DNA of 64,000 nt from Tagaea sp. CACIAM 22H2 (GTDB lineage Bacteria > Pseudomonadota > Alphaproteobacteria > CACIAM-22H2), in assembly GCA_014444615.1 (NCBI GenBank), contig PVXE01000002.1, positions 144,689 through 208,688 of the forward strand, read 5' to 3'. This document shows, one piece after another, positions 19,951 through 29,754 of the stretch. Below the pieces are notes generated by a model. It was not told the DNA's origin. It did not search any database and saw only the letters and a program-made list of their open reading frames with translations. Made by a program: the position numbers and the translations under genes. Each line of letters begins with the position of its first letter. Position 1 is the stretch's first letter.

Positions 19951-21434
19951 CCGCGCCGATTGGCGAGCTTCCACAGCACCGGCCCGAACAGGGCCAAGGC
20001 GGCGAGGGCGAGCAGCGAGGCCGAGAGCGGGCGCGTCAAGAACACGGTCATGTCGCCCTGACTGATCGTTAGCGCGCGGCGCAGCTCCTGCTCGGCCAGC
20101 GGGCCCAGGATCATGCCGATGATGACGGGCGCGGTGGGGAAGTCGAAGCGGCGCATGAAATAGCCCGCGATGCCGACCGCATAGAGCAACGCGAGATCGA
20201 TCACACTTTGGCTGATGCCATAGGTGCCGATCGTCGCGAACACCATGATGCCCGCATAAAGCCAAGGCTTGGGGATCGCCAGAATCTTCACCCACACCGC
20301 GACCATCGGCAGGTTCATCACCAGCAGCATGACGTTGGCGATGTAAAGCGAGGCGATCAGGCCCCACACCAAAGTCGCTTGCGTTTCGAACAGCAGCGGC
20401 CCCGGATTGATCCCGTAGCTTTGGAACGCCGACAGCATGATCGCGGCGGTGGCCGAGGTCGGCAGACCCAGCGTCAGCATGGGCACGAGCACGCCGGCGG
20501 CCGAAGCGTTGTTGGCGGCTTCGGGACCGGCCACGCCTTCGATCGCGCCCTTGCCGAATTCCTCCGGTTTCGTCGAAAGCTTCTTTTCGATGTAGTAGGA
20601 CAGGAAGGTCGGGATCTCGGCGCCGCCCGCGGGCAACGCACCGATCGAAAAGCCGAGCCCGGTGCCGCGCAGCCAGGGCTTCCAACTGCGTTTCCATTCC
20701 TCGCGCGTCATCCACAACGAGCCCGACATCGGCAGCAATTCGTCCTTGCCGTGGGCGTGGCGCGAGGCAAGCCACAGCGTTTCGCCCACCGCGAACAGCC
20801 CGACCGCGACGACGATCACGTTGATGCCGTCGAGCAGTTCCAGAAGGCCGAAGGTGAAGCGCGCCTGGCCGGTTTGCAGATCGATGCCGATCAGGCCCAG
20901 CCAAATGCCGAAGAACAGGCTTGCGAGGCCGCGCGTCGCCGAATTGCCCAGCACCGCCGAGACGGTGACGAAGGCGAGGATCATCAGGCTGAAATACTCG
21001 GCCGGACCGAAATTCAGCGCGAGTTCGACGACCAGCGGCGCCACGAAGGTGATTCCGATCGTGCCGATCGTGCCGGCGACGAACGAGCCGATCGCGGATG
21101 TCGCGAGTGCGGCCCCCGCGCGGCCGCGCTTGGCCATCTTGTTGCCTTCGAGCGAGGTGATGATGGTGGCGCTTTCGCCCGGCGTGTTCAGAAGGATCGA
21201 CGTCGTCGAACCGCCATACATCGCGCCGTAATAGATGCCCGCGAACAGGATGAAGGCGCCCGTGGCGTCGACCTTGTAGGTGATCGGCAGCAGCAGCGCG
21301 ATCGTCAGCGCCGGCCCCAGGCCCGGCAGCACGCCGATCGCCGTGCCCAGCAGCGTGCCGACCAGCGCGAACAGAAGATTGGTCGGCGTCAGCGCGACGG
21401 AAAAACCGGTGGCGAGATCGGCGAGCGTTTCCAT
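19947..21434 (-). CDS. tctA: Tripartite tricarboxylate transporter large permease TctA
   Basis: 495 residues, the typical TctA size with about 12 membrane segments. Family signatures are [40 protein letters not shown], and PALTL-type repeats such as [20 protein letters not shown]. With TctB and the periplasmic TctC it forms an ion-coupled carboxylate uptake system; the substrate is not readable. The ATG shares one base with the tctB stop (TGATG), so the two permease subunits are coupled. Its stop overlaps the convergent DUF1850 gene. Confidence 0.94.
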   Translation of the reverse strand: METLADLATGFSVALTPTNLLFALVGTLLGTAIGVLPGLGPALTIALLLPITYKVDATGAFILFAGIYYGAMYGGSTTSILLNTPGESATIITSLEGNKMAKRGRAGAALATSAIGSFVAGTIGTIGITFVAPLVVELALNFGPAEYFSLMILAFVTVSAVLGNSATRGLASLFFGIWLGLIGIDLQTGQARFTFGLLELLDGINVIVVAVGLFAVGETLWLASRHAHGKDELLPMSGSLWMTREEWKRSWKPWLRGTGLGFSIGALPAGGAEIPTFLSYYIEKKLSTKPEEFGKGAIEGVAGPEAANNASAAGVLVPMLTLGLPTSATAAIMLSAFQSYGINPGPLLFETQATLVWGLIASLYIANVMLLVMNLPMVAVWVKILAIPKPWLYAGIMVFATIGTYGISQSVIDLALLYAVGIAGYFMRRFDFPTAPVIIGMILGPLAEQELRRALTISQGDMTVFLTRPLSASLLALAALALFGPVLWKLANRRG

Positions 21435-21910
21435 CAGAACACCAGTTTTTCGAGGATGCCTTCGCCGATATTGATTCCAAGGCCGACGGAGAAGCCGAGA
21501 TACGCGAACGCGGCGAGCGCGAAACCGACGCCGAAATCGGCAACCGGGCGCTTGGAGCCGAAGCAGCGCGAAACGCAGGCGAACATCAGCGCCGACGCCA
21601 GGGTGAAGCCGAGATCGGCGATCGCCGCGAGATTGACGGCGAGACCCAGCGCGATCCAGAACACTGCGCGCCAATCAGGCAGCAGCGTCAATTCGGGATC
21701 TTCGTGCGACCAGCCGCCGCGCAATCCCTGGACGAGCAGTGCTGCGCCCAGCAGCGCCATCGCGCCCGAAATGAAGAAGGGGAATACGGCGGGACCGACG
21801 CGCGCGTAAAGCGGCGAGGCGGGAATCTGCGCCGCTTCGTAATAGACGATGCCCGCGAAGACCAGGACCGCGACGCCGACCCAAGCATCGGCCGTGAGTT
21901 TGAAATTCAT
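21434..21910 (-). CDS. tctB: Tripartite tricarboxylate transporter small permease TctB
   Basis: 158 residues with four predicted membrane segments, beginning [20 protein letters not shown] and including [20 protein letters not shown], the usual TctB motif just after TM1. The ATG at 21910 has GGGGAA immediately upstream and is preferred to an in-frame ATG at 21925. It lies between the tctC-tctB hairpin and tctA. Confidence 0.88.
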   Translation of the reverse strand: MNFKLTADAWVGVAVLVFAGIVYYEAAQIPASPLYARVGPAVFPFFISGAMALLGAALLVQGLRGGWSHEDPELTLLPDWRAVFWIALGLAVNLAAIADLGFTLASALMFACVSRCFGSKRPVADFGVGFALAAFAYLGFSVGLGINIGEGILEKLVF

Positions 21911-21929
21911 GATTCCCCGGCGCAAAGAA

Positions 21930-21972
21930 AAACCGGCGGTACCGCCCCTGATAAAAGCGGTACCGCCGGTTT
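21930..21972 (-). terminator. Hairpin between tctC and tctB (probable attenuator)
   Basis: A perfect 16-bp inverted repeat (21930-21945 with 21957-21972; arm AAACCGGCGGTACCGC) flanks an 11-nt loop. Read on the minus strand it ends GGTTTTTCTTT, so it looks like a full intrinsic terminator. It lies only 10 nt after the tctC stop and upstream of tctBA. Partial read-through would give more binding protein than permease. Confidence 0.8.
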
Positions 21973-21982
21973 CGAGATCAAA

Positions 21983-22951
21983 TCAGGTGGCGAGACCCAA
22001 ATTCTTGAGCACGCCCTCGATGCGCGCGACTTCGGCCGACACGTAGCGGCCGAACTCGTCGCCGGTCATCAGGATCTGCGTCCAATCGCGCTTGGTGCAC
22101 TCGTCCTTCCATTGCGACGAGTTCGCCATGCGCTCGACCACTGCCGTCAGCGCCGTGCGTTGAGCGGCGCTGATGCCGGGCGCGCCGAACACGCCGCGCC
22201 AATTGGCCAGTTCGACGTCGATGCCCTGTTCCTTCAGCGTCGGTACGTCGATCCCGGCCTGACGGGTGGGCGCCGACAGACCGATCGCGCGCAGGCGGCC
22301 GGCCTTGACCTGTTCGGCGAATTCGCCCCAGCCCGAAACACCGGCCGTGGTCTGGCCGCCGAGCAGCGCCGCCTGGGCGGGGCCGCCGCCGGCGAACGCG
22401 ACATAGCTCATCGCCTTGGGTTCAACGCCCAAATTTTGACCGATCATGCCGACCAGGATGTGATCGGTGCCGCCGGCCGAACCGCCGGCCCACGACACGG
22501 AGCCGGGATTCGCCTTCACGGCGGCGGCGAGGCTGCGCATATCGCGATGCGGCGAATTGGGCGGCACGACGACGACTTGATATTCGCCGGTCAGGCGCGC
22601 GATCGGCGTCGCGTCGGTGATCTTGACCGGGCTCTTGTTCGCGATCAGCGAGCCGACCATCACCATGCCCGCGACCATCAGAATGTCGCCCTGGCCGCGC
22701 ATGCCCAGGAAGCGGGGCAGTCCGACGGCGCCGCCCGCACCCGGCACGTTCTCGAACTGGAAGTTCTGGACGATACCGGCGGCGCGCATCGCTTGTTCCA
22801 TCGTGCGGCCGGTCTGATCCCAGCCGCCGCCGGGGGCCGCCGGGATGTACATGCGCAGACGATCCATCGTCTGGGCGAAAGCGGGAGCCGACATGCCGGC
22901 GAAGGCGCCGGCGGCGAGGGTCGTTTTGAGGAAATCGCGGCGGAGCATCAT
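21983..22951 (-). CDS. tctC: Tripartite tricarboxylate transporter substrate-binding protein TctC/BugT type
   Basis: 322 residues. The N-terminus (LRRDFLKTTLAAGAFAGMSAPAFA, cut after AFA) carries a twin-arginine motif, RRDFLK, suggesting Tat export. The mature Bug-type fold shows IPAAPGGGWDQTGRTM, NVPGAGGAVGLPRFL, and SWAGGSAGGTDHILVG. The ATG at 22951 lies 8 nt after AGGAGAGG; neighbouring TTG (22954) and ATG (22948) codons are alternatives. First gene of tctCBA. Confidence 0.92.
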   Translation of the reverse strand: MMLRRDFLKTTLAAGAFAGMSAPAFAQTMDRLRMYIPAAPGGGWDQTGRTMEQAMRAAGIVQNFQFENVPGAGGAVGLPRFLGMRGQGDILMVAGMVMVGSLIANKSPVKITDATPIARLTGEYQVVVVPPNSPHRDMRSLAAAVKANPGSVSWAGGSAGGTDHILVGMIGQNLGVEPKAMSYVAFAGGGPAQAALLGGQTTAGVSGWGEFAEQVKAGRLRAIGLSAPTRQAGIDVPTLKEQGIDVELANWRGVFGAPGISAAQRTALTAVVERMANSSQWKDECTKRDWTQILMTGDEFGRYVSAEVARIEGVLKNLGLAT

Positions 22952-23133
22952 CAAAGGGGCCTCTCCTGAAGGATTGATTGCGCCGGACTTCGCGAAACGG
23001 CCCGGCTCTGATGCGGAGAATTTAGCGGAGCCGCCCGCGTAAATGCAAGGTATTGACTTGCCGTCGCTTGCCGGGCGGAGGCGGGGATTGTAGGGTCCGA
23101 AAATCTCAATCGCGCGAGGATCGCATAGGCGGC

Positions 23134-25299
23134 GTGGACGGATTGCGCACCCTGGATATCGGCGCTTTCTTCGTTCGCGCGGTGGACGAGGTCACGCGTT
23201 CCGACGCGCTGCTGGTGGGCTTGGCGCTGGTCGCCGGGCTGTCGATCCTTGCCTTGGCGATGCAGCTCCATCGCCGATTGGAGGAGCTGTCGCGCATCCA
23301 GTCGCGGCTGGAGGAGCGTGAGCAGCGTTTCCGCGATTTCGCCGAAACGACGGCCGACTGGTTCTGGGAGCAGGACAAGCATCTGCGTTTCACTTGGTTT
23401 TCGACCGGGGGGCAGGACCCCTGGGGGCTGGGCTTGGCCAAGCAATACGGCATGCGGATCGAGGAAACGCCGCTGATGGGCGTGAGCGACGCCCAGTTGA
23501 AGGCGCATTTGGCGGCACTCGAACGACGCGAACCGTTCCGGGATTTCACGTTCGAGCGTGTCGACCGGCTGGGGCGCCGGCAGTTCTTCTCCGTCTCCGG
23601 TAAGCCGTTCTACGATTTCGACGGCAATTTCGCGGGCTATCGCGGCTCGGGCCGCGACCTGACGGCGGAAATGGAGGCGCGCCAAGCGCTGGCGCTCGCG
23701 CGCATTTCGGCCGAGGACAGCGAGCGCACCTTGCGCGACGGCATCGAATCCCTGCGCGACGGGTTCCTGATGCTCGACGCCACGGGCCGGGTCATTCTGT
23801 GGAACAAGCGCTATGCCGAGATGTTCCCTTACGTCGACGGCAAGCTCGAGCCCGGCATGCTGGGCTTCGATCTGATGATGCTGCACGCCAGTTCGTCGAT
23901 CTACGACATTCCTGCGAATGCGCGCGAATCTTGGGCGATGACGGCGCTGGCGCGCCTCAATAACGGCGCGCGTTACGAACGCACGCTGGGCGACGGGCGC
24001 ACGGTCCGCGTGATCGGCATTCCGTCGCACCAGGGCGGACAGATCCACATTCTGCAGGACGTGACGGCCGAGCATCGCATCACGCAGGCCTTGCGCAACG
24101 CCAAGGAAGCCGCCGAAGCCGCCAACGAAGCGAAGTCGAACTTCCTGGCGACGATGAGCCACGAGGTGCGCACGCCGATCAACGGCGTCATGGGGATGGC
24201 GGGCCTGCTGATCGACACCGATCTCGACGCCACGCAGCGCCGCTATGTCGACGCGATCCGCGACGCGTCGGAAGCGTTGCTTCAGATCATCAACGACGTG
24301 CTCGATTTCTCGAAGCTGGAAGCCGGGCGCTTGGAATTCGAGGATTTGCCCTTCGATCCGCGCGCTTTGGTGCGCGCGACGGTCGATATCGTCCAGCCGC
24401 GCGCGCGCGCCAAAGGCTTGGTTCTGGAATGGAGCTCGACGGGCGATGTGCCGCAGCGCCTGATCGGCGATGCGGGCCGCTTGCGCCAGGTGTTGCTGAA
24501 TTTGCTGTCGAACGCGGTCAAATTCACCGAGCGCGGGCGCGTGGATGTGGAAATGTCCGCCCGGCCCGAAGCGGACGGCCGCAGCCGCTTGATCGTGCGC
24601 GTGATCGATACGGGCATCGGCATCGCATCGGACCGGCTGCCGCTACTGTTCCGCGAGTTCGAGCAGCTCGACGGGTCGATCGCGCGCCGGTTCGGCGGCA
24701 CGGGGCTGGGCTTGGCGATCAGCAAGCGCCTCGTCGCGCGGATGGGCGGCGATGTGCGCGCGGATTCGAAACCCGGCCAAGGCAGCGTGTTCTCCTTTGC
24801 CGTGCCCTTGCGCCTGGGGGCGGAGGAAAACCAAGATGCCGGGCGCAAGGATGTCGATTGGTCGCGGGAATTCGCGGCGGTCGCCGCCGGTTTCGGCCGC
24901 CCCGTGCGCGTGCTGATCGCCGAGGACAATCAGACCAACCGCATGATCGTCGAAGCGATGCTGGAGCCGCTGGGCGTGGAGATCGGCACCGCCGAGAACG
25001 GCCTGGAAGCGATCGAAGCGCAGCGTGCCAAGGCGTTCGACTTGATCCTGATGGACGTCAACATGCCCGAGATGGACGGGTACGGGGCGACGCAGGCGAT
25101 CCGTGCGATGCCCGGAATCGCCGGGCGCGTGCCGATCGTCGCCGTCACCGCCAATGCGTTCGAAAGCGACCGCGAAAAGGCGCTGGAAGCGGGGATGACC
25201 GACTATATTTCCAAGCCTTTCCGCAAGACCGCCTTGCTGCGCGCGATGACGCTGGCGCTGGCCCCGGCGGCGACCGGCCGGCCCGACGCGGCGCAATAA
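23134..25299 (+). CDS. Hybrid sensor histidine kinase/response regulator with PAS domains
   Basis: About 721 residues. One membrane helix near the N-terminus (LLVGLALVAGLSILALAMQL) leads into a coiled linker. Two PAS-type domains follow (RFRDFAETTADWFWEQD; LRDGIESLRDGFLMLDATG). Then come HisKA with the phospho-His in ATMSHEVRTPING, HATPase_c (NLLSNAVKFTERG; DTGIGI; GGTGLGLAISKRL), and a receiver domain with the acceptor Asp in DLILMDVNMPEMDG and the conserved Lys in ISKPF. No Hpt domain or partner regulator is seen nearby. The start is uncertain: GTG at 23134 was chosen; a TTG at 23143 and longer forms are possible. Confidence 0.9.
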   Translation: MDGLRTLDIGAFFVRAVDEVTRSDALLVGLALVAGLSILALAMQLHRRLEELSRIQSRLEEREQRFRDFAETTADWFWEQDKHLRFTWFSTGGQDPWGLGLAKQYGMRIEETPLMGVSDAQLKAHLAALERREPFRDFTFERVDRLGRRQFFSVSGKPFYDFDGNFAGYRGSGRDLTAEMEARQALALARISAEDSERTLRDGIESLRDGFLMLDATGRVILWNKRYAEMFPYVDGKLEPGMLGFDLMMLHASSSIYDIPANARESWAMTALARLNNGARYERTLGDGRTVRVIGIPSHQGGQIHILQDVTAEHRITQALRNAKEAAEAANEAKSNFLATMSHEVRTPINGVMGMAGLLIDTDLDATQRRYVDAIRDASEALLQIINDVLDFSKLEAGRLEFEDLPFDPRALVRATVDIVQPRARAKGLVLEWSSTGDVPQRLIGDAGRLRQVLLNLLSNAVKFTERGRVDVEMSARPEADGRSRLIVRVIDTGIGIASDRLPLLFREFEQLDGSIARRFGGTGLGLAISKRLVARMGGDVRADSKPGQGSVFSFAVPLRLGAEENQDAGRKDVDWSREFAAVAAGFGRPVRVLIAEDNQTNRMIVEAMLEPLGVEIGTAENGLEAIEAQRAKAFDLILMDVNMPEMDGYGATQAIRAMPGIAGRVPIVAVTANAFESDREKALEAGMTDYISKPFRKTALLRAMTLALAPAATGRPDAAQ

Positions 25300-25359
25300 G
25301 TCATCGCGGGAAACCGCAACGCTCTAGCGAAGCGGCGCCGGGCGCCCTACATAGGGCCG

Positions 25360-27216
25360 ATGCGACGACGTTCCCAGCCTTCCGATCCGCTCAACGTGCC
25401 CGGCGTCGATCCCACGCAAGACGTGGGCATGATCCGCCGCCTGTTGCCCTATCTCTGGCCCAAGGATCGGCCGGAGATCCGCATGCGCGTTGCGATCGCG
25501 CTGCTGATGCTGGTCGGCGCCAAACTCGCGACCGTGACCGTGCCGATTTTCTACAAGCGCGCGGTGGACGCGTTGTCGGGTGCTGGCGGGGCGGAGATCG
25601 TGGTTCCGATCGCCATCGTCATGGCCTATGGCGCCGCGCGCGTCATGTCGCAGATCTTTACCGAGCTGCGCGAGATCGTGTTCGCGCGCGTGGCGCATCA
25701 GGCGATGCATCAAGTGGCGCTGGAGACGTTCCAGCACCTCCATCGCCTGTCGCTGCGCTTTCATCTCGACCGGCAGACGGGCGGCCTCAACCGTGCCATC
25801 GAGCGCGGGACGGCCGGTATCGAAAACCTGCTGCATTTCCTGATCTTCCAGATCATCCCGACGATCCTGGAAATCGCGATGGTCTGCGGCATTCTGTGGT
25901 GGCTTTACGATTGGCGTTTCGCCGCCGTCACGCTCGTCACCATCGGGCTATATGTCGCCTACACCTTCGCGATCACGGCGTGGCGCTTGCGCTATCGGCG
26001 CAAGATGCTCGAAGCCGAAGGCGAGGCTTCGACCAAGGCGGTCGACTCGTTGCTGAACTACGAGACGGTCAAATATTTCGGCAACGAGGCGCACGAAGCG
26101 CGGCGCTTCGACGTCTCGCTCGATTCCTACGAACGTGCGGCGATCCTGTCGAAGACCTCGCTGTCGCTGCTGAACGTCGGCCAGGGCTTCACCATCGCGA
26201 TCGGTCTGACGGCGGTGATGTTGCTCGCCGCGACCGAAGTGGCGTCCGGCCGCATGACCGTCGGCGGCTTCGTGCTGGTGAACGCCTATCTCATCCAGCT
26301 TTATCTGCCGCTCAATTTCCTCGGCATGGTCTATCGCGAGGTGCGCCAAGCGCTGATCGATATGAGCTCGATGTTCCGCCTGCTGCATGCGAAGGAGGAG
26401 ATCGTCGACAAGCCCGGCGCGCCCGCATTGCGGGTCGACGGCGCGCGGCTGCGCTTCGAACATGTCGGCTTCGGCTACGATCCGCGTCGTGCGATCTTGC
26501 ATGGCGTGGATTTCGAGGTCGAGCCCGGTCATATGATCGCCATCGTCGGCGCATCGGGTGCGGGCAAGTCGACGATCTCGCGCTTGCTGTTCCGCTTCTA
26601 CGACGTCGATAGCGGGCGCATCCTGATCGACGGGCAGGATATCCGCGATGTGACGCAGGCATCCTTGCGCGCCGCCATCGGAATCGTGCCGCAGGACACG
26701 GTGCTGTTCAACGACACGATCGGCTACAACATCGCCTATGGCCGGCCCGACGCGTCGCAAGACGAAGTGGTCGCGGCCGCCAAGCTCGCGCGCATCCACG
26801 ATTTCGTCATGTCGCTGCCCGACGGTTACGAATCCCGCGTCGGCGAGCGCGGCTTGAAGCTGTCGGGCGGCGAACGCCAGCGCGTGTCGATCGCGCGCAC
26901 GATCCTGAAGCGGCCCAAGCTGCTGGTCTTCGACGAGGCGACATCGGCGCTCGATACGCGCACCGAAAAGGAAATCCAGGAATCGCTGCGCCAGATTTCG
27001 GCGGGCACGACGACGTTGACCATCGCGCACCGCCTATCGACCGTCGTCGATGCCGACCAGATCGTCGTGCTCGACAAGGGGCGTGTCGCCGAGCGCGGCC
27101 GCCACACCGAGCTGTTGGCGCTCGGCGGGCTCTACGCGCAGATGTGGCGCCGTCAGGTCGAGGTGCAGGAAGCCGAAATCCGCGCCGAAGCCGCGCGGCT
27201 GGCGGAAAAAGTCTAA
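25360..27216 (+). CDS. ABC exporter of the Atm1/HMT1 (ABCB7) family
   Basis: 618 residues: a six-helix transmembrane domain (about 35-335) and a C-terminal ATPase. The TMD holds the Atm1-type segments DSLLNYETVKYFGNEAHEAR and YLIQLYLPLNFLGMVYREVR. The ATPase has Walker A VGASGAGKST, signature LSGGERQRVSIART, Walker B LLVFDEATSALD, and a switch His in TIAHRLSTV. Alphaproteobacterial Atm1 exports glutathione or glutathione-metal conjugates and supports metal detoxification and sulfur homeostasis. It forms a homodimer in the inner membrane. The stop overlaps the convergent thiY stop by 4 nt. Confidence 0.92.
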   Translation: MRRRSQPSDPLNVPGVDPTQDVGMIRRLLPYLWPKDRPEIRMRVAIALLMLVGAKLATVTVPIFYKRAVDALSGAGGAEIVVPIAIVMAYGAARVMSQIFTELREIVFARVAHQAMHQVALETFQHLHRLSLRFHLDRQTGGLNRAIERGTAGIENLLHFLIFQIIPTILEIAMVCGILWWLYDWRFAAVTLVTIGLYVAYTFAITAWRLRYRRKMLEAEGEASTKAVDSLLNYETVKYFGNEAHEARRFDVSLDSYERAAILSKTSLSLLNVGQGFTIAIGLTAVMLLAATEVASGRMTVGGFVLVNAYLIQLYLPLNFLGMVYREVRQALIDMSSMFRLLHAKEEIVDKPGAPALRVDGARLRFEHVGFGYDPRRAILHGVDFEVEPGHMIAIVGASGAGKSTISRLLFRFYDVDSGRILIDGQDIRDVTQASLRAAIGIVPQDTVLFNDTIGYNIAYGRPDASQDEVVAAAKLARIHDFVMSLPDGYESRVGERGLKLSGGERQRVSIARTILKRPKLLVFDEATSALDTRTEKEIQESLRQISAGTTTLTIAHRLSTVVDADQIVVLDKGRVAERGRHTELLALGGLYAQMWRRQVEVQEAEIRAEAARLAEKV

Positions 27217-28169
27217 AGCGCCATCACGAAGCTATCGAGATCGGGTTCCTTGGCGATCAGCTTGGACGACGCCAGGAACTCGGCGAAGCGCTTGTAGCGC
27301 GCGCGATCGAGGGCGGCGGGCGAATGCGCCCAGCGCGGCAGCGTCGATTTCCAGGCGCGGCGGTTGAGCTCGTTGTCGAGCTGCGTGCGGCCTTTCAGGA
27401 ACAGCTTCCATGCGTCGTCGGGATTGTTGACGCAGTACTGGGCGCCGCGCTCCACCGCGTCGAGGAAGCCGCGCAAGGCTGGATCTTTGGCCTTCGCGCG
27501 TTCGCGGTTGGCGACGAAGATCAAGCCGTCATGCAGTGGAATGCCGTGTTCCTCCAGGAAGAAGGCGCGGCCCGGCCGGCCCTCGAGGTCGAGCTGATGC
27601 AGCTCGAAATTCCGCAGCGCGCCGATCACGCCTTCGACGCGGCCTGCGAGCAAAGCGGGCGACAGCGAGAAATTGACGTTGATCATCTGCACGTCGTCGA
27701 TCGACACGCCCGCCGAGTTCAGCATCGCGCGCACCAACGCGGTCTGTATGCCGGAAATCGAGAAGCCGATCCGCTTGCCCTTGAAATCGGCAAGGGTGCG
27801 GATCGGGCCGTCGGCCAGCGCCGTGATGGTCGACAGCGGCGTGTCGATCAACGCGCCGATACGCATCAGCGGAATGTCCTGCACGGCCTGCAAAACCAGC
27901 GAATGCTGATACGAGACGGCGACATCGCCGCGGCCCGCCGCGACCAGTCGCGGCGGATCGTTGGGATCGGTCGGCGGCACGATCTTGGCGTCGAGGCCCG
28001 CTTCGCGGAAAAGCCCGAGTTCCTGCGCCGCCATGATCGGCCCATGGTTCGGATTGACGAACCAATCGAGCAGAACCGTGAATTCCTTGCCGGCTTGCGC
28101 ACGCACGATCGACGGGGCGGCGAGAAAAGCGGCGGAAGCGGCGAGAAGGGCGCGGCGGGAGAGTTTCAT
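27213..28169 (-). CDS. thiY: Pyrimidine (thiamine precursor) ABC transporter binding protein, ThiY/NMT1 type
   Basis: 318 residues with a Tat-like signal (KLSRRALLAASAAFLAAPSI). The mature part is an NMT1/THI5-like fold: VLLDWFVNPNHGPIMAAQEL, the diagnostic start, then PPTDPNDPPRLVAAGRGDVA and GKRIGFSISGIQTALVRAML. ThiY proteins bind formylaminopyrimidine or HMP, breakdown products of thiamine. The operon sits behind a TPP riboswitch, which supports this over the aliphatic sulfonate alternatives. Its ATG overlaps the permease stop (ATGA). Unusually for this window, the binding-protein gene is last in its operon. Confidence 0.88.
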   Translation of the reverse strand: MKLSRRALLAASAAFLAAPSIVRAQAGKEFTVLLDWFVNPNHGPIMAAQELGLFREAGLDAKIVPPTDPNDPPRLVAAGRGDVAVSYQHSLVLQAVQDIPLMRIGALIDTPLSTITALADGPIRTLADFKGKRIGFSISGIQTALVRAMLNSAGVSIDDVQMINVNFSLSPALLAGRVEGVIGALRNFELHQLDLEGRPGRAFFLEEHGIPLHDGLIFVANRERAKAKDPALRGFLDAVERGAQYCVNNPDDAWKLFLKGRTQLDNELNRRAWKSTLPRWAHSPAALDRARYKRFAEFLASSKLIAKEPDLDSFVMAL

Positions 28170-28909
28170 CGATCGATCCTTTTCGGGTCCCACGGAACAA
28201 GCGCCGTCATCAAGCGATCGATGGCGGCGTAAAAAATCAGCGCGAAGGCGGCGAGCACGATCAACGCCGCGAAGACGAGATCGACGCGCATCTGCGCGTT
28301 GGATTGCAGCATGACAAAGCCCAAGCCCGCCGAAGCGCCGACCCATTCGCCGATCACGGCGCCGATGGGGGCGATCGCGGCGGCCACGCGAACGCCCGAA
28401 GCCAGCGCGGGCAGGGCGGTCGGGAAGCGCAGGCGCAGCAGGATCAGCGGTTTCCTCGCGCCCATCGTGCGCGCAAGATCGAGGAAGCCGGCATTGGTGC
28501 GCGCCAGCCCGTCATAGAACGCCGACGCGACGGGGAAGAAGATGATGAGCGCTGCCGCCGCGATTTTCGAGGCGATCCCGTAGCCGAGCCACAACACCAA
28601 CAAGGGCGCGATGGCGAAAACGGGGATCGCTTGGCTCGCGACGATTAGCGGCAGCATCCACACGCGTAGCAGACGCGACATCGCCAAAGCCAGCGCGCAC
28701 GAGAGCCCCGCGAGCAAACCGACGAACATGCCGAGCACGATTTCCAGGAACGTGATCGCGGCGTTTTCGGCGATGAAACCGGCATTGTCGGCGAAGGCCA
28801 CGGCGACGCGTGCCGGGCCGGGCAGGATGTAATGCGGCACGCCGGTCGCGGCGACCAGCGCATACCAGGCGGCGACGAAGCCCAGCGCGATGATCACGGC
28901 GCGGATCAT
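28166..28909 (-). CDS. thiX: Thiamine-precursor ABC transporter permease ThiX
   Basis: 247 residues with about six membrane helices and the BPD_transp_1 fold. The cytoplasmic coupling (EAA-like) loop is DLARTMGARKPLILLRLRFP. The N-terminal YILPGPARVAVAFADNAG is typical of SsuC/TauC/ThiX permeases. It is linked by 4-nt overlaps to thiZ upstream and thiY downstream. Specificity is inferred from the TPP riboswitch and ThiY. Confidence 0.87.
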   Translation of the reverse strand: MIRAVIIALGFVAAWYALVAATGVPHYILPGPARVAVAFADNAGFIAENAAITFLEIVLGMFVGLLAGLSCALALAMSRLLRVWMLPLIVASQAIPVFAIAPLLVLWLGYGIASKIAAAALIIFFPVASAFYDGLARTNAGFLDLARTMGARKPLILLRLRFPTALPALASGVRVAAAIAPIGAVIGEWVGASAGLGFVMLQSNAQMRVDLVFAALIVLAAFALIFYAAIDRLMTALVPWDPKRIDR

Positions 28910-29622
28910 GCCGCACCGTCCGCGATCTCGCCGATCAGCTTCGTTTCCATCGCCAGCAGCGACACGTCGTCGAGTGCGCGCGGCGTGGCACCTTGCGGCG
29001 ACAGCACCGGGCCGAGTTTCACCGGACGCCCCGCCAGCACGCGGATATCGTGACCCAGGCGCAGCGCCTCGCGCGGATCATGCGTCACCAGCAGCACCGT
29101 GCGGCCGGCCAGCAGCGTCGCGGCGAGCTCTTGCAACCGCCAGCGCGTCGGCGCATCGAGCCCCGCGAAAGGCTCGTCCATCAGCACGACGTCCTGGTCT
29201 TCATAGAGTGTGCGGGCCAGCGCCACGCGTTGGCGTTGACCACCGGAAAGCTCGTGCGGGGCAGCCCCCGCGCGATCGGCGAGCCCGACTTGCGCCAAAA
29301 GATCGCGCGCCTTCGCGAGATCGGCTTTCTCACCGCGCAACGACGCACCGAGCGTCACGTTGCCCAGCGCATCGAGCCAGGGGCAGAGCAGGTCGTCCTG
29401 CGCCATCCAGGCGACGCGCGGGAGCTCGGGCGACACCGCGCCGGGGCCGACCTCGGCTAATCCGGCGAAGGCGCGCAGCAGCGTCGACTTGCCCACGCCC
29501 GAGGGGCCCAGCAAGCATGTGAAACGCCCGGCCGCGAATTCGGCGTCGAGATTTTCGAACAGCGGCACGCCGTCATAGACGAGGCGCGCGGAACGGAGAT
29601 GGAGCGAAAGCGGATTCCGCAT
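28906..29622 (-). CDS. thiZ: Thiamine-precursor ABC transporter ATPase ThiZ
   Basis: 238 residues. Walker A GPSGVGKST (about residues 39-47), Q-loop WMAQDDLLCPW, signature LSGGQRQRVALART, Walker B VVLMDEPFAGLD, and the switch His in LLVTHDPREAL. It energises ThiX/ThiY uptake of a thiamine pyrimidine precursor. It is the first gene after the TPP riboswitch. The ATG at 29620-29622 directly follows AGGGA, which itself abuts the 3' end of the riboswitch. That unusually tight arrangement suggests ligand binding controls ribosome access. Confidence 0.88.
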   Translation of the reverse strand: MRNPLSLHLRSARLVYDGVPLFENLDAEFAAGRFTCLLGPSGVGKSTLLRAFAGLAEVGPGAVSPELPRVAWMAQDDLLCPWLDALGNVTLGASLRGEKADLAKARDLLAQVGLADRAGAAPHELSGGQRQRVALARTLYEDQDVVLMDEPFAGLDAPTRWRLQELAATLLAGRTVLLVTHDPREALRLGHDIRVLAGRPVKLGPVLSPQGATPRALDDVSLLAMETKLIGEIADGAA

Positions 29623-29625
29623 TCC

Positions 29626-29700
29626 CTACGCCGGCATGACCCGGATCAGGTTAGACGGGTATGATCTCAGCCAGCCCAGTGCCGGCACCCCGTGCGAACG
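29626..29700 (-). promoter_or_regulatory. TPP riboswitch (THI element) upstream of thiZXY
   Basis: The minus strand reads CGGGGTGCC, then GGCTGAGATCATACCC, then AACCTGATCCGGGT and CATGCCGGCG. These are the conserved core segments of the thiamine pyrophosphate riboswitch (CUGAGA and CUGAUC bulges) in the correct order and spacing. The 3' stem strand ends a few bases before the thiZ start codon. No terminator hairpin with a U-run fits between the element and the gene, so control is probably at translation initiation. Confidence 0.95.
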
Positions 29701-29754
29701 TTTTGGCTATACGACGGGTTGACGCGGCGTGCAAGGGGCTCCAGCTTTCTGTGT

